The notes under the pieces: generated by a model | Database searches by the model: none | Told to the model about the DNA's origin: nothing | What the model saw: only the letters and a program-made list of their open reading frames with translations | In this document: one piece after another, positions 14,836-22,989 of the stretch | How the letters are laid out: every line of letters starts with the position of its first letter | Numbering within the stretch: position 1 is the first letter of the stretch | From: JBBTXG01 sp038062375 | GTDB taxonomy: Bacteria > Patescibacteriota > Minisyncoccia > Minisyncoccales > UBA10102 | Assembly (NCBI GenBank): GCA_038062375.1 | Contig: JBBTXG010000007.1 | Location: 1-36,585, forward strand | Direction: 5' to 3' | Length of the DNA: 36,585 bases | Made by a program: the position numbers and the translations under genes

Positions 14836-15522
14836 CTACCGCTTGCCAAGAAATCCAAGAATCTCGTGCAAACCAAAGTTTGGATTTGCGCGATAGAGTG
14901 CCTCGTACATTTCTTTTGCGCGGTCAAAATCTTCTTGATAATCCACGGTAAGGCGTATGTTCGTCAAATCTTTTTCGTAGAACATATCTTTTCTCCGAAA
15001 TTCCTTATCTTGGAGAAGGGAGGCAACAGGATTTATAAACACGGTATCAAAATCCTTGCCATGTTTTTCTTTTGCTGCTTGCCAGACTTTCTGAAGGGCC
15101 TCTTGAGAAAAAATCTCAAAACCCATGCCATACGGCAATCCTGGCATCACCAAAATATCGCAGCTCTCTTTCAGAAATACCGGAATTGCTTTACTAATAA
15201 AACCTGGGTCTATCAAAGGATTATCTCCGGTAACCCGAACAATAACCTCTGATCTGAAAACCAAACTTGCTTGATAGAATCTATCAAGCAAGTTTTCTTC
15301 GCTTCCACAAAAGTATGCAATGCCAAGGCGCTTTGCCTCTTGTACCAAGAGAAAATTCTTTTCTTCTGGTCCAGTGACAAGAATGATGCGTTGTGCACCC
15401 TCAACCCTCTGCATTCTCTCGACAATATGTTCAATCACCGTTTTGCCGAGAATCTTGAAAAGCACCTTTCCCGGAAGCCGTTTGGATCCAAGCCTTGCCT
15501 GAATAAAAATATGAGGAGTCAT
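14836..15522 (-). CDS. SpsF/PseF-like CMP-sugar cytidylyltransferase
   Basis: A 228-residue nucleotidyltransferase with the signature IQARLGSKRLPGKVL (7-21) for CTP binding and VTGDNPLID (about 107-115) with the metal-binding Asp. It belongs to the acylneuraminate cytidylyltransferase / SpsF family, which activates nonulosonic acids as CMP-sugars. Length is normal for the family. It ends directly against the start of the APS reductase gene (no gap) and precedes the divergent NeuB gene by 11 nt, forming the usual synthase/activator pair. The exact sugar is not decided. Confidence 0.82.
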   Translation of the reverse strand: MTPHIFIQARLGSKRLPGKVLFKILGKTVIEHIVERMQRVEGAQRIILVTGPEEKNFLLVQEAKRLGIAYFCGSEENLLDRFYQASLVFRSEVIVRVTGDNPLIDPGFISKAIPVFLKESCDILVMPGLPYGMGFEIFSQEALQKVWQAAKEKHGKDFDTVFINPVASLLQDKEFRRKDMFYEKDLTNIRLTVDYQEDFDRAKEMYEALYRANPNFGLHEILGFLGKR

Positions 15523-16179
15523 CTATTCAGCAACTTTTACCGTGTTTCGGAGAGATTGAGTATGAATGCCGCACTCTCCTCCTTCGCATATGGTGCCCTT
15601 CCATCTTCCAGCTCGCTCGCTCTCGTTTTCATCCTGTTCCATTGCAGAACATCTGCTGCAAGAAAGGGAACGATACCCTCTCCCATAGAGGGGATTGACA
15701 GGCAGCCCATACACTGCCGTGTATCTCCAAATATCTTTTTCGGTAAAGTCCAGAATGGGGTTTATCTTTAGAAGTCCGTCCCGGTTTTCTACCTGTTGAA
15801 AATCTACTCTTGTGAATCCTTCGTCCTTACGGATCCCAGAAAACCAACAGTCCAGATCTCTTACCGCTTCCTTGAATTTCTCAACTTTAATTGCCCGACA
15901 GCAGTCGCCGATTCCCTTGGTGACATCGTTTTCAAAAACATACTCCTGATAATGTAAATTCCAATCCTTGACTACTCGGTCTCGCAAGGCAAGTGTTTCT
16001 GGAAATTCCGTATTCGACAAAACCGCAAAGACAAGTACCTTGGGTTCTATCTGCGCCATCAAGTGCACCAGAACCATGCTATCTTTTCCAAAAGAAAGCG
16101 CGACTCCGTGACGAGGGTAGGCATCCACATATTCTTTTATAAGGTCTTTTGCGTTTTGTACTTTTTGGAGAAAAGTCAT
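15523..16179 (-). CDS. cysH: APS/PAPS reductase (CysH family)
   Basis: A 218-residue reductase with an adenylate-binding P-loop SFGKDS (29-34), the paired cysteines Cys93-Cys94, CSRC (Cys174, Cys177), RAGRW, and the C-terminal ECGIH (202-206) with the catalytic Cys203. The CC plus CxxC set binds a [4Fe-4S] cluster and marks the APS-using branch of the family, which reduces APS to sulfite and AMP with thioredoxin or glutathione. It is full length. No sulfite reductase is seen in this window. Its place inside a glycan operon, between an SpsF-like transferase and a TylF-type methyltransferase, is unusual, and it shares APS with the Sat-CysC protein of the same operon. Confidence 0.88.
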   Translation of the reverse strand: MTFLQKVQNAKDLIKEYVDAYPRHGVALSFGKDSMVLVHLMAQIEPKVLVFAVLSNTEFPETLALRDRVVKDWNLHYQEYVFENDVTKGIGDCCRAIKVEKFKEAVRDLDCWFSGIRKDEGFTRVDFQQVENRDGLLKINPILDFTEKDIWRYTAVYGLPVNPLYGRGYRSLSCSRCSAMEQDENESERAGRWKGTICEGGECGIHTQSLRNTVKVAE

Positions 16180-16206
16180 AGAGAAATGGTAGCATTGCGC
16201 GTCTTT

Positions 16207-16971
16207 TTATGCAACTTTTTGGAAATATATCCCTGTATAATCAATGGGTATCAATTCGACTGGAATCTTTCGCTCATGGAAAAACTCATCTACCGCCTTT
16301 CGGCATCCCTCCCAATGTCCGTAGTCGTCCACGATTACAAATCCGCCTCCAATCACATTATCATATAAATGTTCCAGCACGCACTTGGTAGATTCATACC
16401 AGTCTGCGTCAATACGTAAAATTGCGATGGGACCAATGCTGGTTTTTGCAAGAGGGAGCGTATCTTGAAACCATCCTTTTTCAATCATGACATACTCTTT
16501 GGGTATGCGCAAGAAGGAAAAAAGTCTCTCTACATCCTCTCGGGGTCCCACACACTGCCCGATCGTTCGGAGTTCTCCAGAAACGCGCCTGGCAGCGTAT
16601 TCTCCAGCTACCCCTCCGTCTTGCAACGTCGGCTCTGGCAATCCTTCAAAAGAGTCAAAGAGCCATATCTTGCGACGAGACTTTGCTCGAGAAGCAACAT
16701 ACGCCATCACACCTGCAACCCCTCCCTTCCATACTCCACATTCGACAAATGCTCCGGGAAGACGACTCTGTTCCACGCGCAGAGCGAGCTCATAGACATT
16801 GGTGAGGCGTTTATACCCCACCATGGTGTAAGGCATTACGCGTAAGAACAACCAAAGCTTCTCCCCATGGAACAGATCTCCAAGAAAGAGTTCCTTGAGA
16901 AAGCAAAGACGTTCATAGATACGCCTTAGCGTTCTGCTTTTCCCGAGGAATCGTTTCACGTGCTTTACCAT
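16207..16971 (-). CDS. TylF/macrocin O-methyltransferase family protein
   Basis: A 254-residue SAM-dependent O-methyltransferase of the TylF (macrocin 3'''-O-methyltransferase) family. It shows ECGVWKGG (77-84) for SAM, FDSFEGLP (105-112), RIDADWYEST (186-195) and VDDYG (214-218), with Asp residues that bind the Mg ion. These enzymes methylate hydroxyls of deoxysugars and are common in glycan loci. It sits 11 nt after the UDP-sugar dehydrogenase gene, so methylation of a uronic or deoxy sugar unit is plausible. Substrate is not shown. Confidence 0.85.
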   Translation of the reverse strand: MVKHVKRFLGKSRTLRRIYERLCFLKELFLGDLFHGEKLWLFLRVMPYTMVGYKRLTNVYELALRVEQSRLPGAFVECGVWKGGVAGVMAYVASRAKSRRKIWLFDSFEGLPEPTLQDGGVAGEYAARRVSGELRTIGQCVGPREDVERLFSFLRIPKEYVMIEKGWFQDTLPLAKTSIGPIAILRIDADWYESTKCVLEHLYDNVIGGGFVIVDDYGHWEGCRKAVDEFFHERKIPVELIPIDYTGIYFQKVA

Positions 16972-16982
16972 ACCAAGAAGAA

Positions 16983-17801
16983 TTATTCTCTTTGAGAAAA
17001 TTTCTCTGGATCTTCAATGCTCTGTATTCGCATTAACTCATTGTTCAACTCTTCTACAAGCTTGTGAAGTTTCAAATCAACCTGGTGTTCGTCTGCGAAT
17101 TGGATCAATGCGCGAATGTCTTTGGGCAAACATTTCCCGCCGTATCCCCGATAGCCGCCATGAAAAACATCCAGATGGCTTTGACCAATACGCGGATCGC
17201 TCGAAGCTCCCTCTTTTACAATCTCATAATCAACTCCCAACTGCTTGCAGAGATCATACATTTGGTTTGCAAAGATCACCTTGGTGGCAAGATACGTATT
17301 TCCAAAATACTTGATCATTTCGGCTTCGCTCGCAGGAACGAGTTTTTCAAAGGGAGCGCGAGGAAGAAGTTCCAAGACCTTCTCTGCTACGTCCTTACTC
17401 TCTTTCGTATATCCTACGATCTGACGATCCGGATGCATCATATCTTCGATTGCTCGCCGTTCTACCAAAAATTCCGGGTTAAAGAGGATTTTGTGTTGAG
17501 GATATTTTGATTGAAATTTCTCGGTGGTGCCTGGCAATACCGTGGATTTTATCACCACGATCTTTCCTCCTCCAAGCCATTGGAAAGTGGACTCCACGAC
17601 AGAAAGATCAAACCCATGATCTTTTCGAAAGGGCGTGGGAACGCAGATAAACAGAACATCCGCGCCATTCACTTGGAGCTGGGATCCAAAACCCTTCGAG
17701 GGATCATAGAGAAGAGGCTTTTTCTGGACTGATTCAAAGTAATGCTTGAGAGCACCCCCTACCATCCCTACTCCTATAATACCAATGGTAGAATTCTCCA
17801 T
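16983..17801 (-). CDS. UDP-sugar dehydrogenase lacking the C-terminal domain
   Basis: A 272-residue UDP-glucose/GDP-mannose dehydrogenase-family protein. The NAD-binding GxGxxG (GIIGVGMVGGAL, 7-18), STVLPGTT (86-93), KYFGNTYLATKV (164-175) in the dimerisation helix and GGKCLPKD with the catalytic Cys224 are present. Normal family members are about 390-450 residues and end in a second Rossmann-like UDP-binding domain; here the protein stops 48 residues after the Cys. No fragment of the missing domain follows, as the next gene begins 11 nt later with its own start. It may be a natural short form. It would oxidise the C6 hydroxyl of an NDP-sugar, or use a different donor. Start and stop are supported by a 2-nt gap to the epimerase gene. 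Confidence 0.8.
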   Translation of the reverse strand: MENSTIGIIGVGMVGGALKHYFESVQKKPLLYDPSKGFGSQLQVNGADVLFICVPTPFRKDHGFDLSVVESTFQWLGGGKIVVIKSTVLPGTTEKFQSKYPQHKILFNPEFLVERRAIEDMMHPDRQIVGYTKESKDVAEKVLELLPRAPFEKLVPASEAEMIKYFGNTYLATKVIFANQMYDLCKQLGVDYEIVKEGASSDPRIGQSHLDVFHGGYRGYGGKCLPKDIRALIQFADEHQVDLKLHKLVEELNNELMRIQSIEDPEKFSQRE

Positions 17802-17803
17802 GA

Positions 17804-18751
17804 TTACTTTTTGACTCTTGCAAGCTCAAACCATTCTTTCGTCCTCTGTACGCCTTCTGCGAAACTTACCCTTGGCTCCCATTGCAACAATGTTCGTGCA
17901 AGATTCATATCCGCCCTTGTATGACGTATGTCTCCGCTGCGTGGAGGAAGATGGACAACCTTTCCTGCCCTTCCTCCAATAAGATTGGCGAGTTCGTTGA
18001 TGGAGTAGGAGGTATCACTCCCGATATTGATCACCTCACCCCCGCCAAGCCCAGGAGATCGCATCGCCCGAATCGTTCCCTCGATCACATCATCAATATA
18101 GCAAAATCCCCGAGTCTGTTTTCCGTCTCCAAAAATCGTCAGAGGTTTTTTTTGAGCATTCTGCACTAAAAATTTCCCAATCACCAAGCTGTAGCTCGAT
18201 GTAAAATCAATCCCTGGTCCATACACATTGAAATAACGCAAAGAGATGATGGGAAAATTATAAAACATCAAAAATAACTTTGCAAATTGCTCTCCTACCA
18301 GCTTTTGAAGCGCATAAGGGCTCAAAGGATGAGGGATTAAGGTCTCTTTCAAAGGGGACACTTTCTGATTCCCATACACTGATGAAGAAGACGCAAAGAC
18401 CACTCGCGAAATCTTCGTATCAAGCGCAGCCTTAAACACGTTCACCGTGCCTAAAATGTTCGTCTTTGTTGTCTCGACGGGCTTGACGATCGAAAGAGGG
18501 ATTCGAGGAAGAGCAGCTAAATGAACTACGATGTTCGGTTTCTCTTTCCGGAACAGAGGAAAGATCGCAGGCGAAGCAATATCAACTTTATAAAATGTCC
18601 CTCGGGGGTTCACTCGCTCTCTTTTGCCGGTTGAGAGATTATCAAGAACAACGACGGAGTATCCCTCGCGTATCAAACGATTCACCAAGTGAGAGCCGAT
18701 AAAACCTGCTCCCCCGGTCACCAGAATCTTCTTTTGAGTAAGTTTTGTCAT
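17804..18751 (-). CDS. NDP-sugar epimerase/dehydratase (GalE-like)
   Basis: A 315-residue extended SDR. TGGAGFIG (12-19) binds NAD, SSSSVYG (121-127) gives the catalytic Ser, and Tyr146/Lys150 in YALQK are the catalytic pair. RYFNVYGPG and GDGKQTRGFCYIDDV are typical of UDP-glucose and UDP-GlcNAc 4-epimerases such as GalE and WbpP, but dTDP- or UDP-sugar dehydratases share them. It is adjacent to the dehydrogenase gene, so it may supply galacturonic- or galactose-type sugar. It overlaps the deacetylase stop by 4 nt (ATGA). Specificity is not assigned. Confidence 0.85.
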   Translation of the reverse strand: MTKLTQKKILVTGGAGFIGSHLVNRLIREGYSVVVLDNLSTGKRERVNPRGTFYKVDIASPAIFPLFRKEKPNIVVHLAALPRIPLSIVKPVETTKTNILGTVNVFKAALDTKISRVVFASSSSVYGNQKVSPLKETLIPHPLSPYALQKLVGEQFAKLFLMFYNFPIISLRYFNVYGPGIDFTSSYSLVIGKFLVQNAQKKPLTIFGDGKQTRGFCYIDDVIEGTIRAMRSPGLGGGEVINIGSDTSYSINELANLIGGRAGKVVHLPPRSGDIRHTRADMNLARTLLQWEPRVSFAEGVQRTKEWFELARVKK

Positions 18752-19698
18752 ACCCGATGGAATGCGCCAAGAAGTTTTCTTACCCCGCTCTTTGCAATAT
18801 CAAGATTCCATGCAAGAAGATAGAATTTGAGACCTGCCCGATACTCTCTTTCTGGGTATTCATGTATCTCCGAAGCGAATCGAAAAGAGATGTCGTGATC
18901 GCGAGCAATAAAAGAAAGAAGTTTATCCATGATACGAAGGTAATAAGAATCGGTCATCGCTGGAGAATGGAGCGCGATATGAAAGAGGGGAACTCTTTTA
19001 CCATAGTATTCGGAAAACCCCGCTCGCAACCATGGAAATCCACAGATTCGAGCACTTTCAGGATTTGCGCTTACTCCAAAGAGCAACTGGGAGACCGGTA
19101 CCATCACAAGGGGAAGATCTCCCTTTTCTTCATACGCATGCTCGTTTGGATGATAGGGCAGACAAATTCGAGGGAGTTTGGACCAATCGGTATCGTTTAT
19201 CTTGAAGCCAGGAACTGCGGAACAGTCGTGCGTAAATCCCGTCTGAACCAATGCCTTGATGGTATTGATAGTAAGCGACCACCTCCCCGCAACAAATACT
19301 TTTGGTTCTCTCGCAAGTTTTTGCTTGATATACTCTTTCCCAACTTGGATCATCTCAAGCTGTTCTTCGTAGGAATAATGCGCAAGTGCGCTGGAAGTTT
19401 GAGATTGTCTGCAGTGCGCACGCAAGTACGTATCCCCCACATACCATTCATATCCCTTCGCTTGAAACTTCTCCCATCCGGGATGCACATGCAATCCTAT
19501 CTCGTGGTCGAGTTCCTTGGGGAAATAGTCCGCTACTTCAGGGCATACCGCAAAGGTGATCTTTGCTCCATATCGTTCACACAGCCTCACCAAATTGTGC
19601 ACCCCCTCGCTTACTCCTTTGGTCGCCTTTTTATCAAAGATAAGGCGCCTCCCCTGCACAAACCCAAACTCGCTATGGCATACAATAATCACATCCAT
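18748..19698 (-). CDS. Polysaccharide-deacetylase-like (NodB-fold) protein
   Basis: A 316-residue protein that resembles carbohydrate esterase family 4 in fold. CHSEFG near the N-terminus supplies a possible metal Asp/Glu region, and EIGLHVHPGW with His70 and His72 matches the zinc-binding H-x-H of the family. AGRWSLT and FHIALHSPAM (about 250) are further conserved-looking blocks. It would remove an acetyl group from an N-acetyl sugar. The match is partial, so function is tentative. The ATG at 19698 is backed by GAGGTG 9 nt upstream, a good Shine-Dalgarno; a longer frame would run into the Sat-CysC gene. It lies 8 nt after that gene. Confidence 0.7.
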   Translation of the reverse strand: MDVIIVCHSEFGFVQGRRLIFDKKATKGVSEGVHNLVRLCERYGAKITFAVCPEVADYFPKELDHEIGLHVHPGWEKFQAKGYEWYVGDTYLRAHCRQSQTSSALAHYSYEEQLEMIQVGKEYIKQKLAREPKVFVAGRWSLTINTIKALVQTGFTHDCSAVPGFKINDTDWSKLPRICLPYHPNEHAYEEKGDLPLVMVPVSQLLFGVSANPESARICGFPWLRAGFSEYYGKRVPLFHIALHSPAMTDSYYLRIMDKLLSFIARDHDISFRFASEIHEYPEREYRAGLKFYLLAWNLDIAKSGVRKLLGAFHRV

Positions 19699-19706
19699 AA
19701 GAGACT

Positions 19707-21410
19707 TCACCTCGACACAAAACCGCGTTCTTTGAGACAATCCAGAATCTTCTCCGTGCATTCGTCGATCGTTTCTCGATCGGTATGAACCTCTATCTCT
19801 GGAGATTCTGGTTCTTCATAAGGATCTGATACGCCCGTGAAGTTGGGGATCTCTCCCCTTTTTGCCTTCTCATACAATCCTTTGAGATCGCGCGTTTCGC
19901 AAACCGCTAGAGGACAGTTGCAGAATACTTCAATAAAATTTTCTACTTCTTTGCGTACTCCGTCCCTTTGATTTCGATAAGGAGAAATAAAAGAACAGAT
20001 AACCCCGATCCCATTTCTGCAGAGAAGCTTTGCAACAAATCCGACTCTCCTGATATTTTCATCGCGATCTTCCTTCGAAAAACCCAGGTCTCGACTTAAG
20101 TACTCTCGCACCAGATCTCCATCCAGACGTTCTACCCTGCACCCTTTCTCTTTGAGAATAGTAAAAATGCGATCTCCCAAGGTCGTCTTGCCCGCCTGCG
20201 AAAGTCCTGTAAACCATAAGACAAATCCTTGGGTGGGGTGTAGCGAAGGGTTTTTATACATATCATCTACAAATGAATTCGCGCTATTGGCAAGAAACGT
20301 GAAGACTTCAGGACGAATGACGTAGGAAGGAGGGATTTCCTTATTCCTGATGCTTTCCCTAAGTTTCGTACCGCTAAAGCTTATTTTTTCGTGCGCGCAT
20401 GCCCCCTCGAACAGATGCCTTCCGCATACCATACAATACACTACTTCTGGATACTTGAGAATAGTAATACCAATTTCTCCTTGAGAAAACGAATGAAAGA
20501 TCTCTTGAGCGGCAAATGGCGCATAAAACTTCCCTACCCCTGCATGATCTCTCCCCACAATAAAATGAGAGCATCCAAAGTTCTTCCGAATGAGCGCGTG
20601 CAACACCGCTTCTCGGGGACCTGCATAACGCATTCGCAGAGGCAAAACGCCAAGAAGGGTTCTTTCTTTGGGATAGTACTTTTCGATCAAAAGCTCGTAG
20701 GAGGCAAGGATATACTCGTCTTTGAAATCTTCATTCTTCTTTTCTCCAACAACCGGCTGTATAAATAATCCATCGACGTGCTGTAACGCTTCCATCTGCA
20801 AGAATTCATGTCCTCGATGAGGAACGTTCCGAGTTTGAAAAGCCACCACGCTTTCCCATCCTCGTTCAAGGAATAATTCACGAGTCTCTTGAGGAGTAAA
20901 ATTGTACTCTTCAAAGGGCTCCCGAGAATCTTTGAGGAGCAACACATCCCCACCCACGAAATAACTTCCCATGCCATAGAGATTTGCCACTCCGGGATGT
21001 GCTTTATCTTTTGTGCCGAATACATTCTCTACAAAGACATCTTTCTCGTAGGAGAATACTTCAACGTCTCGGAGAAGGGCAATGGGGTAACGATTCTGAT
21101 CAACCAAGAGAAGATTCCTTCGAGTTCCAATATCACGATGATATTCTTCTTCCGTAACGCTCAACACCATAGGAATTGGCCATACGATGCCGCTTGGAAG
21201 TCTCATATTCTTTACTACTCCATCAAGCTCCTCACGCCTTAAAAATCCCGTCAATGGAGAATACACTCCCTTTGCGATATTTTGTACATCACAAACCTCC
21301 TCTTGGGTAAGTACAAGCGTTCCAAGTTCGTCTTGTTGTGTTTCAATCTCATTTCGCTCTTGGGAGCCTGCAATTCTCTGCGTTAATGTTCCTCCGTGAG
21401 GTAAAATCAT
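19707..21410 (-). CDS. Bifunctional ATP sulfurylase / APS kinase
   Basis: A 567-residue Sat-CysC fusion. Residues 1-385 are ATP sulfurylase with QTRNVPHRGH (192-201), GRDHAGVG (286-293) and a zinc site formed by Cys326, Cys329, Cys338 and His340. Residues 395-567 are APS kinase with the P-loop GLSQAGKTT (402-410), LDGDLVR (429-435), ISPYR (475-479) and CETRDLKGLY (504-513). The protein makes APS from ATP and sulfate and then PAPS by phosphorylating the 3'-hydroxyl. The order Sat-then-CysC is known from Aquifex and fungi. It overlaps the CysQ stop by 4 nt (ATGA). PAPS should serve the sulfotransferase in the same locus; no sulfate transporter is seen nearby. Confidence 0.93.
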   Translation of the reverse strand: MILPHGGTLTQRIAGSQERNEIETQQDELGTLVLTQEEVCDVQNIAKGVYSPLTGFLRREELDGVVKNMRLPSGIVWPIPMVLSVTEEEYHRDIGTRRNLLLVDQNRYPIALLRDVEVFSYEKDVFVENVFGTKDKAHPGVANLYGMGSYFVGGDVLLLKDSREPFEEYNFTPQETRELFLERGWESVVAFQTRNVPHRGHEFLQMEALQHVDGLFIQPVVGEKKNEDFKDEYILASYELLIEKYYPKERTLLGVLPLRMRYAGPREAVLHALIRKNFGCSHFIVGRDHAGVGKFYAPFAAQEIFHSFSQGEIGITILKYPEVVYCMVCGRHLFEGACAHEKISFSGTKLRESIRNKEIPPSYVIRPEVFTFLANSANSFVDDMYKNPSLHPTQGFVLWFTGLSQAGKTTLGDRIFTILKEKGCRVERLDGDLVREYLSRDLGFSKEDRDENIRRVGFVAKLLCRNGIGVICSFISPYRNQRDGVRKEVENFIEVFCNCPLAVCETRDLKGLYEKAKRGEIPNFTGVSDPYEEPESPEIEVHTDRETIDECTEKILDCLKERGFVSR

Positions 21411-22240
21411 AGAAGAGAAAGTTTCTCTATAAGTTGAGAATGGATAAAAGGGTTTGCAGCAACAATTCCATTTGGGTTCTTCACCTCTCTGCCATGGTAC
21501 CGGAATCTCTCCCCCTTCGTGTCAGTTACCATTCCTCCTGCTTCCCGCAAGATAAGATCTGGCGCACAGATATCCCACCAAGAAGTATGATCAGTCCTTG
21601 TCAGATATCCTTCTGCCTTCCCTTGAGCAATCAATGCCAGCTTCACTCCGATGCTTCCGCACGAAAGAAGGTGTTTTACCTTGCAGTGTTCTTGAAGGAA
21701 TAGTTGATCTCGATGCTCCAGATGAAACCTGCTCACCAGAATTCGAGCCTCGCCAAGCACGGCGACAGAGGAAGTATGAATCCTTTCCATTTCTCCTTGC
21801 TGATTCAGAAGGTAAGCTCCTCTTTCTCTTTGCGCGAGATAAAAAGTTTTTTGCGCAGGGATATGCGTGATCCCTAGCTGCACTTCTTCTTTGTCAACAA
21901 ATCCAACCATGACGGAAAACTCGCCTGTTCCTTCAATAAAACCTCTCGTGCCGTCCAATGGATCTACAATCCAAACACCGTCTCGAAAGATATCCGAATC
22001 ATCAGGGGTTGCTTCTTCCGAAAGAATTCCTCCTCCCAACTTCTCTAAACCCTTGTGCAAGATCGCCTCGGAAGCAAGATCTGCATCGGTGACAGGGGAA
22101 GAATCGCTTTTTTGATACGCCAGGAAGCCTCCCTTGGAAATCTCAAGTATTTTCTCCCCCGCGGCGTCGAGGAGCTCCACAAGTTCGTTCAACCTTTCAT
22201 CGGGCAGGAGCTTCATTCCTTCTCTCGGTATTCGTTTCAT
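21407..22240 (-). CDS. cysQ: PAP phosphatase (CysQ-type bisphosphate nucleotidase)
   Basis: A 277-residue inositol monophosphatase-family enzyme with the metal motifs ILSEE (72-76) and WIVDPLDGTRG (90-100), plus SPVTDAD (48-54) and WWDICAPDLILREAGG (221-236). In CysQ this hydrolyses 3'(2'),5'-PAP to AMP, clearing the product inhibitor of sulfotransferases and, in some cases, PAPS. Here it is coupled to the Sat-CysC gene (4-nt overlap), so a role in removing PAP from the sulfation reaction is very likely. The start was placed at the ATG overlapping the stop of the upstream gene; a GTG at 22249 is another option. A GGGGG run lies just before the ATG. Confidence 0.9.
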   Translation of the reverse strand: MKRIPREGMKLLPDERLNELVELLDAAGEKILEISKGGFLAYQKSDSSPVTDADLASEAILHKGLEKLGGGILSEEATPDDSDIFRDGVWIVDPLDGTRGFIEGTGEFSVMVGFVDKEEVQLGITHIPAQKTFYLAQRERGAYLLNQQGEMERIHTSSVAVLGEARILVSRFHLEHRDQLFLQEHCKVKHLLSCGSIGVKLALIAQGKAEGYLTRTDHTSWWDICAPDLILREAGGMVTDTKGERFRYHGREVKNPNGIVAANPFIHSQLIEKLSLL

Positions 22241-22944
22241 ATCCCCCACTCATCAAGTGCTTTTTGGTAGCGTTCCCAAGTGCCAGCATCCATCCATTTG
22301 CCTTGGAACTTAAAGCCCGCGGCCTTCCTTTCTTTTGCGAGCTGTGGGAAGATATCTTTCTCAATCATAAGGAACTTGGGTCCTGGATGTCGTTGGAGTA
22401 TCTCGGGAGAAATGATGTACAAACCAGAAGAAATGTAGTTTGTCGGCGGATCCTTCGGCTTCTCTACAAATTCTTCTATAAGATCAGAATCGCATACCAC
22501 TACTCCATAATCTTGTGGATTGGGGACTTGGACCAAGGCAATGGTTGCTAACGGTTGGTTCTCCTGATGAAACTTTGCCATTTGGGCAAGGTCAACTTCT
22601 TTGAGCTCATCGCCATTGGTCAAAAAGATATGACTCTCTCCGATCCAATCTTTCATATGCCACAATCCCCCAAACGTCCCAAGGGGCTCCTTCTCTACAA
22701 AAAACTTGATCGGATCTTCCGGATAGTACCTTCTCTTCCACCAATCAAAATCCTCCCGGAAACGATCATTGATGGAAAGGGCAACATCTTTCACTCCGTG
22801 CGAATGGAATAAATCAACAAGGTAGTTGACAATGGGTTTTTTGCGAACAGGCAAAAGGGACTTTGGTATCTCTTTGGTAACTGGATACAACCGAGTACCC
22901 TTTCCTCCTGCCAAAATCACTGCTTTATAACGAGAGAGTTCCAT
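22237..22944 (-). CDS. Sugar-phosphate nucleotidyltransferase
   Basis: A 235-residue nucleotidyltransferase of the RmlA/ManC/GlmU type. LAGGKGTRL (11-19) binds the nucleotide triphosphate; KEIPKSLLPV follows, and TNGDELKEVDL carries a metal-binding Asp. Its short length suits a glucose-1-phosphate or mannose-1-phosphate transferase of the single-domain type. It is the first gene of the minus-strand run and is likely to supply an NDP-sugar to the pathway. The ATG at 22944 is preferred over a TTG 15 nt upstream. It is divergent from the O-antigen ligase gene, 45 bp away. Which NTP and sugar it uses cannot be told. Confidence 0.85.
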   Translation of the reverse strand: MELSRYKAVILAGGKGTRLYPVTKEIPKSLLPVRKKPIVNYLVDLFHSHGVKDVALSINDRFREDFDWWKRRYYPEDPIKFFVEKEPLGTFGGLWHMKDWIGESHIFLTNGDELKEVDLAQMAKFHQENQPLATIALVQVPNPQDYGVVVCDSDLIEEFVEKPKDPPTNYISSGLYIISPEILQRHPGPKFLMIEKDIFPQLAKERKAAGFKFQGKWMDAGTWERYQKALDEWGI

Positions 22945-22989
22945 AAGGTAATTAGACAAGAGTATGAAGTTTTTGTAGCATACAAATAT

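Noticed and set aside
18745..19788. 347-codon open reading frame on the plus strand
   Set aside because: Antisense to the deacetylase-like gene. Composition is random-looking and the minus-strand gene has a good Shine-Dalgarno and ATGA overlap.
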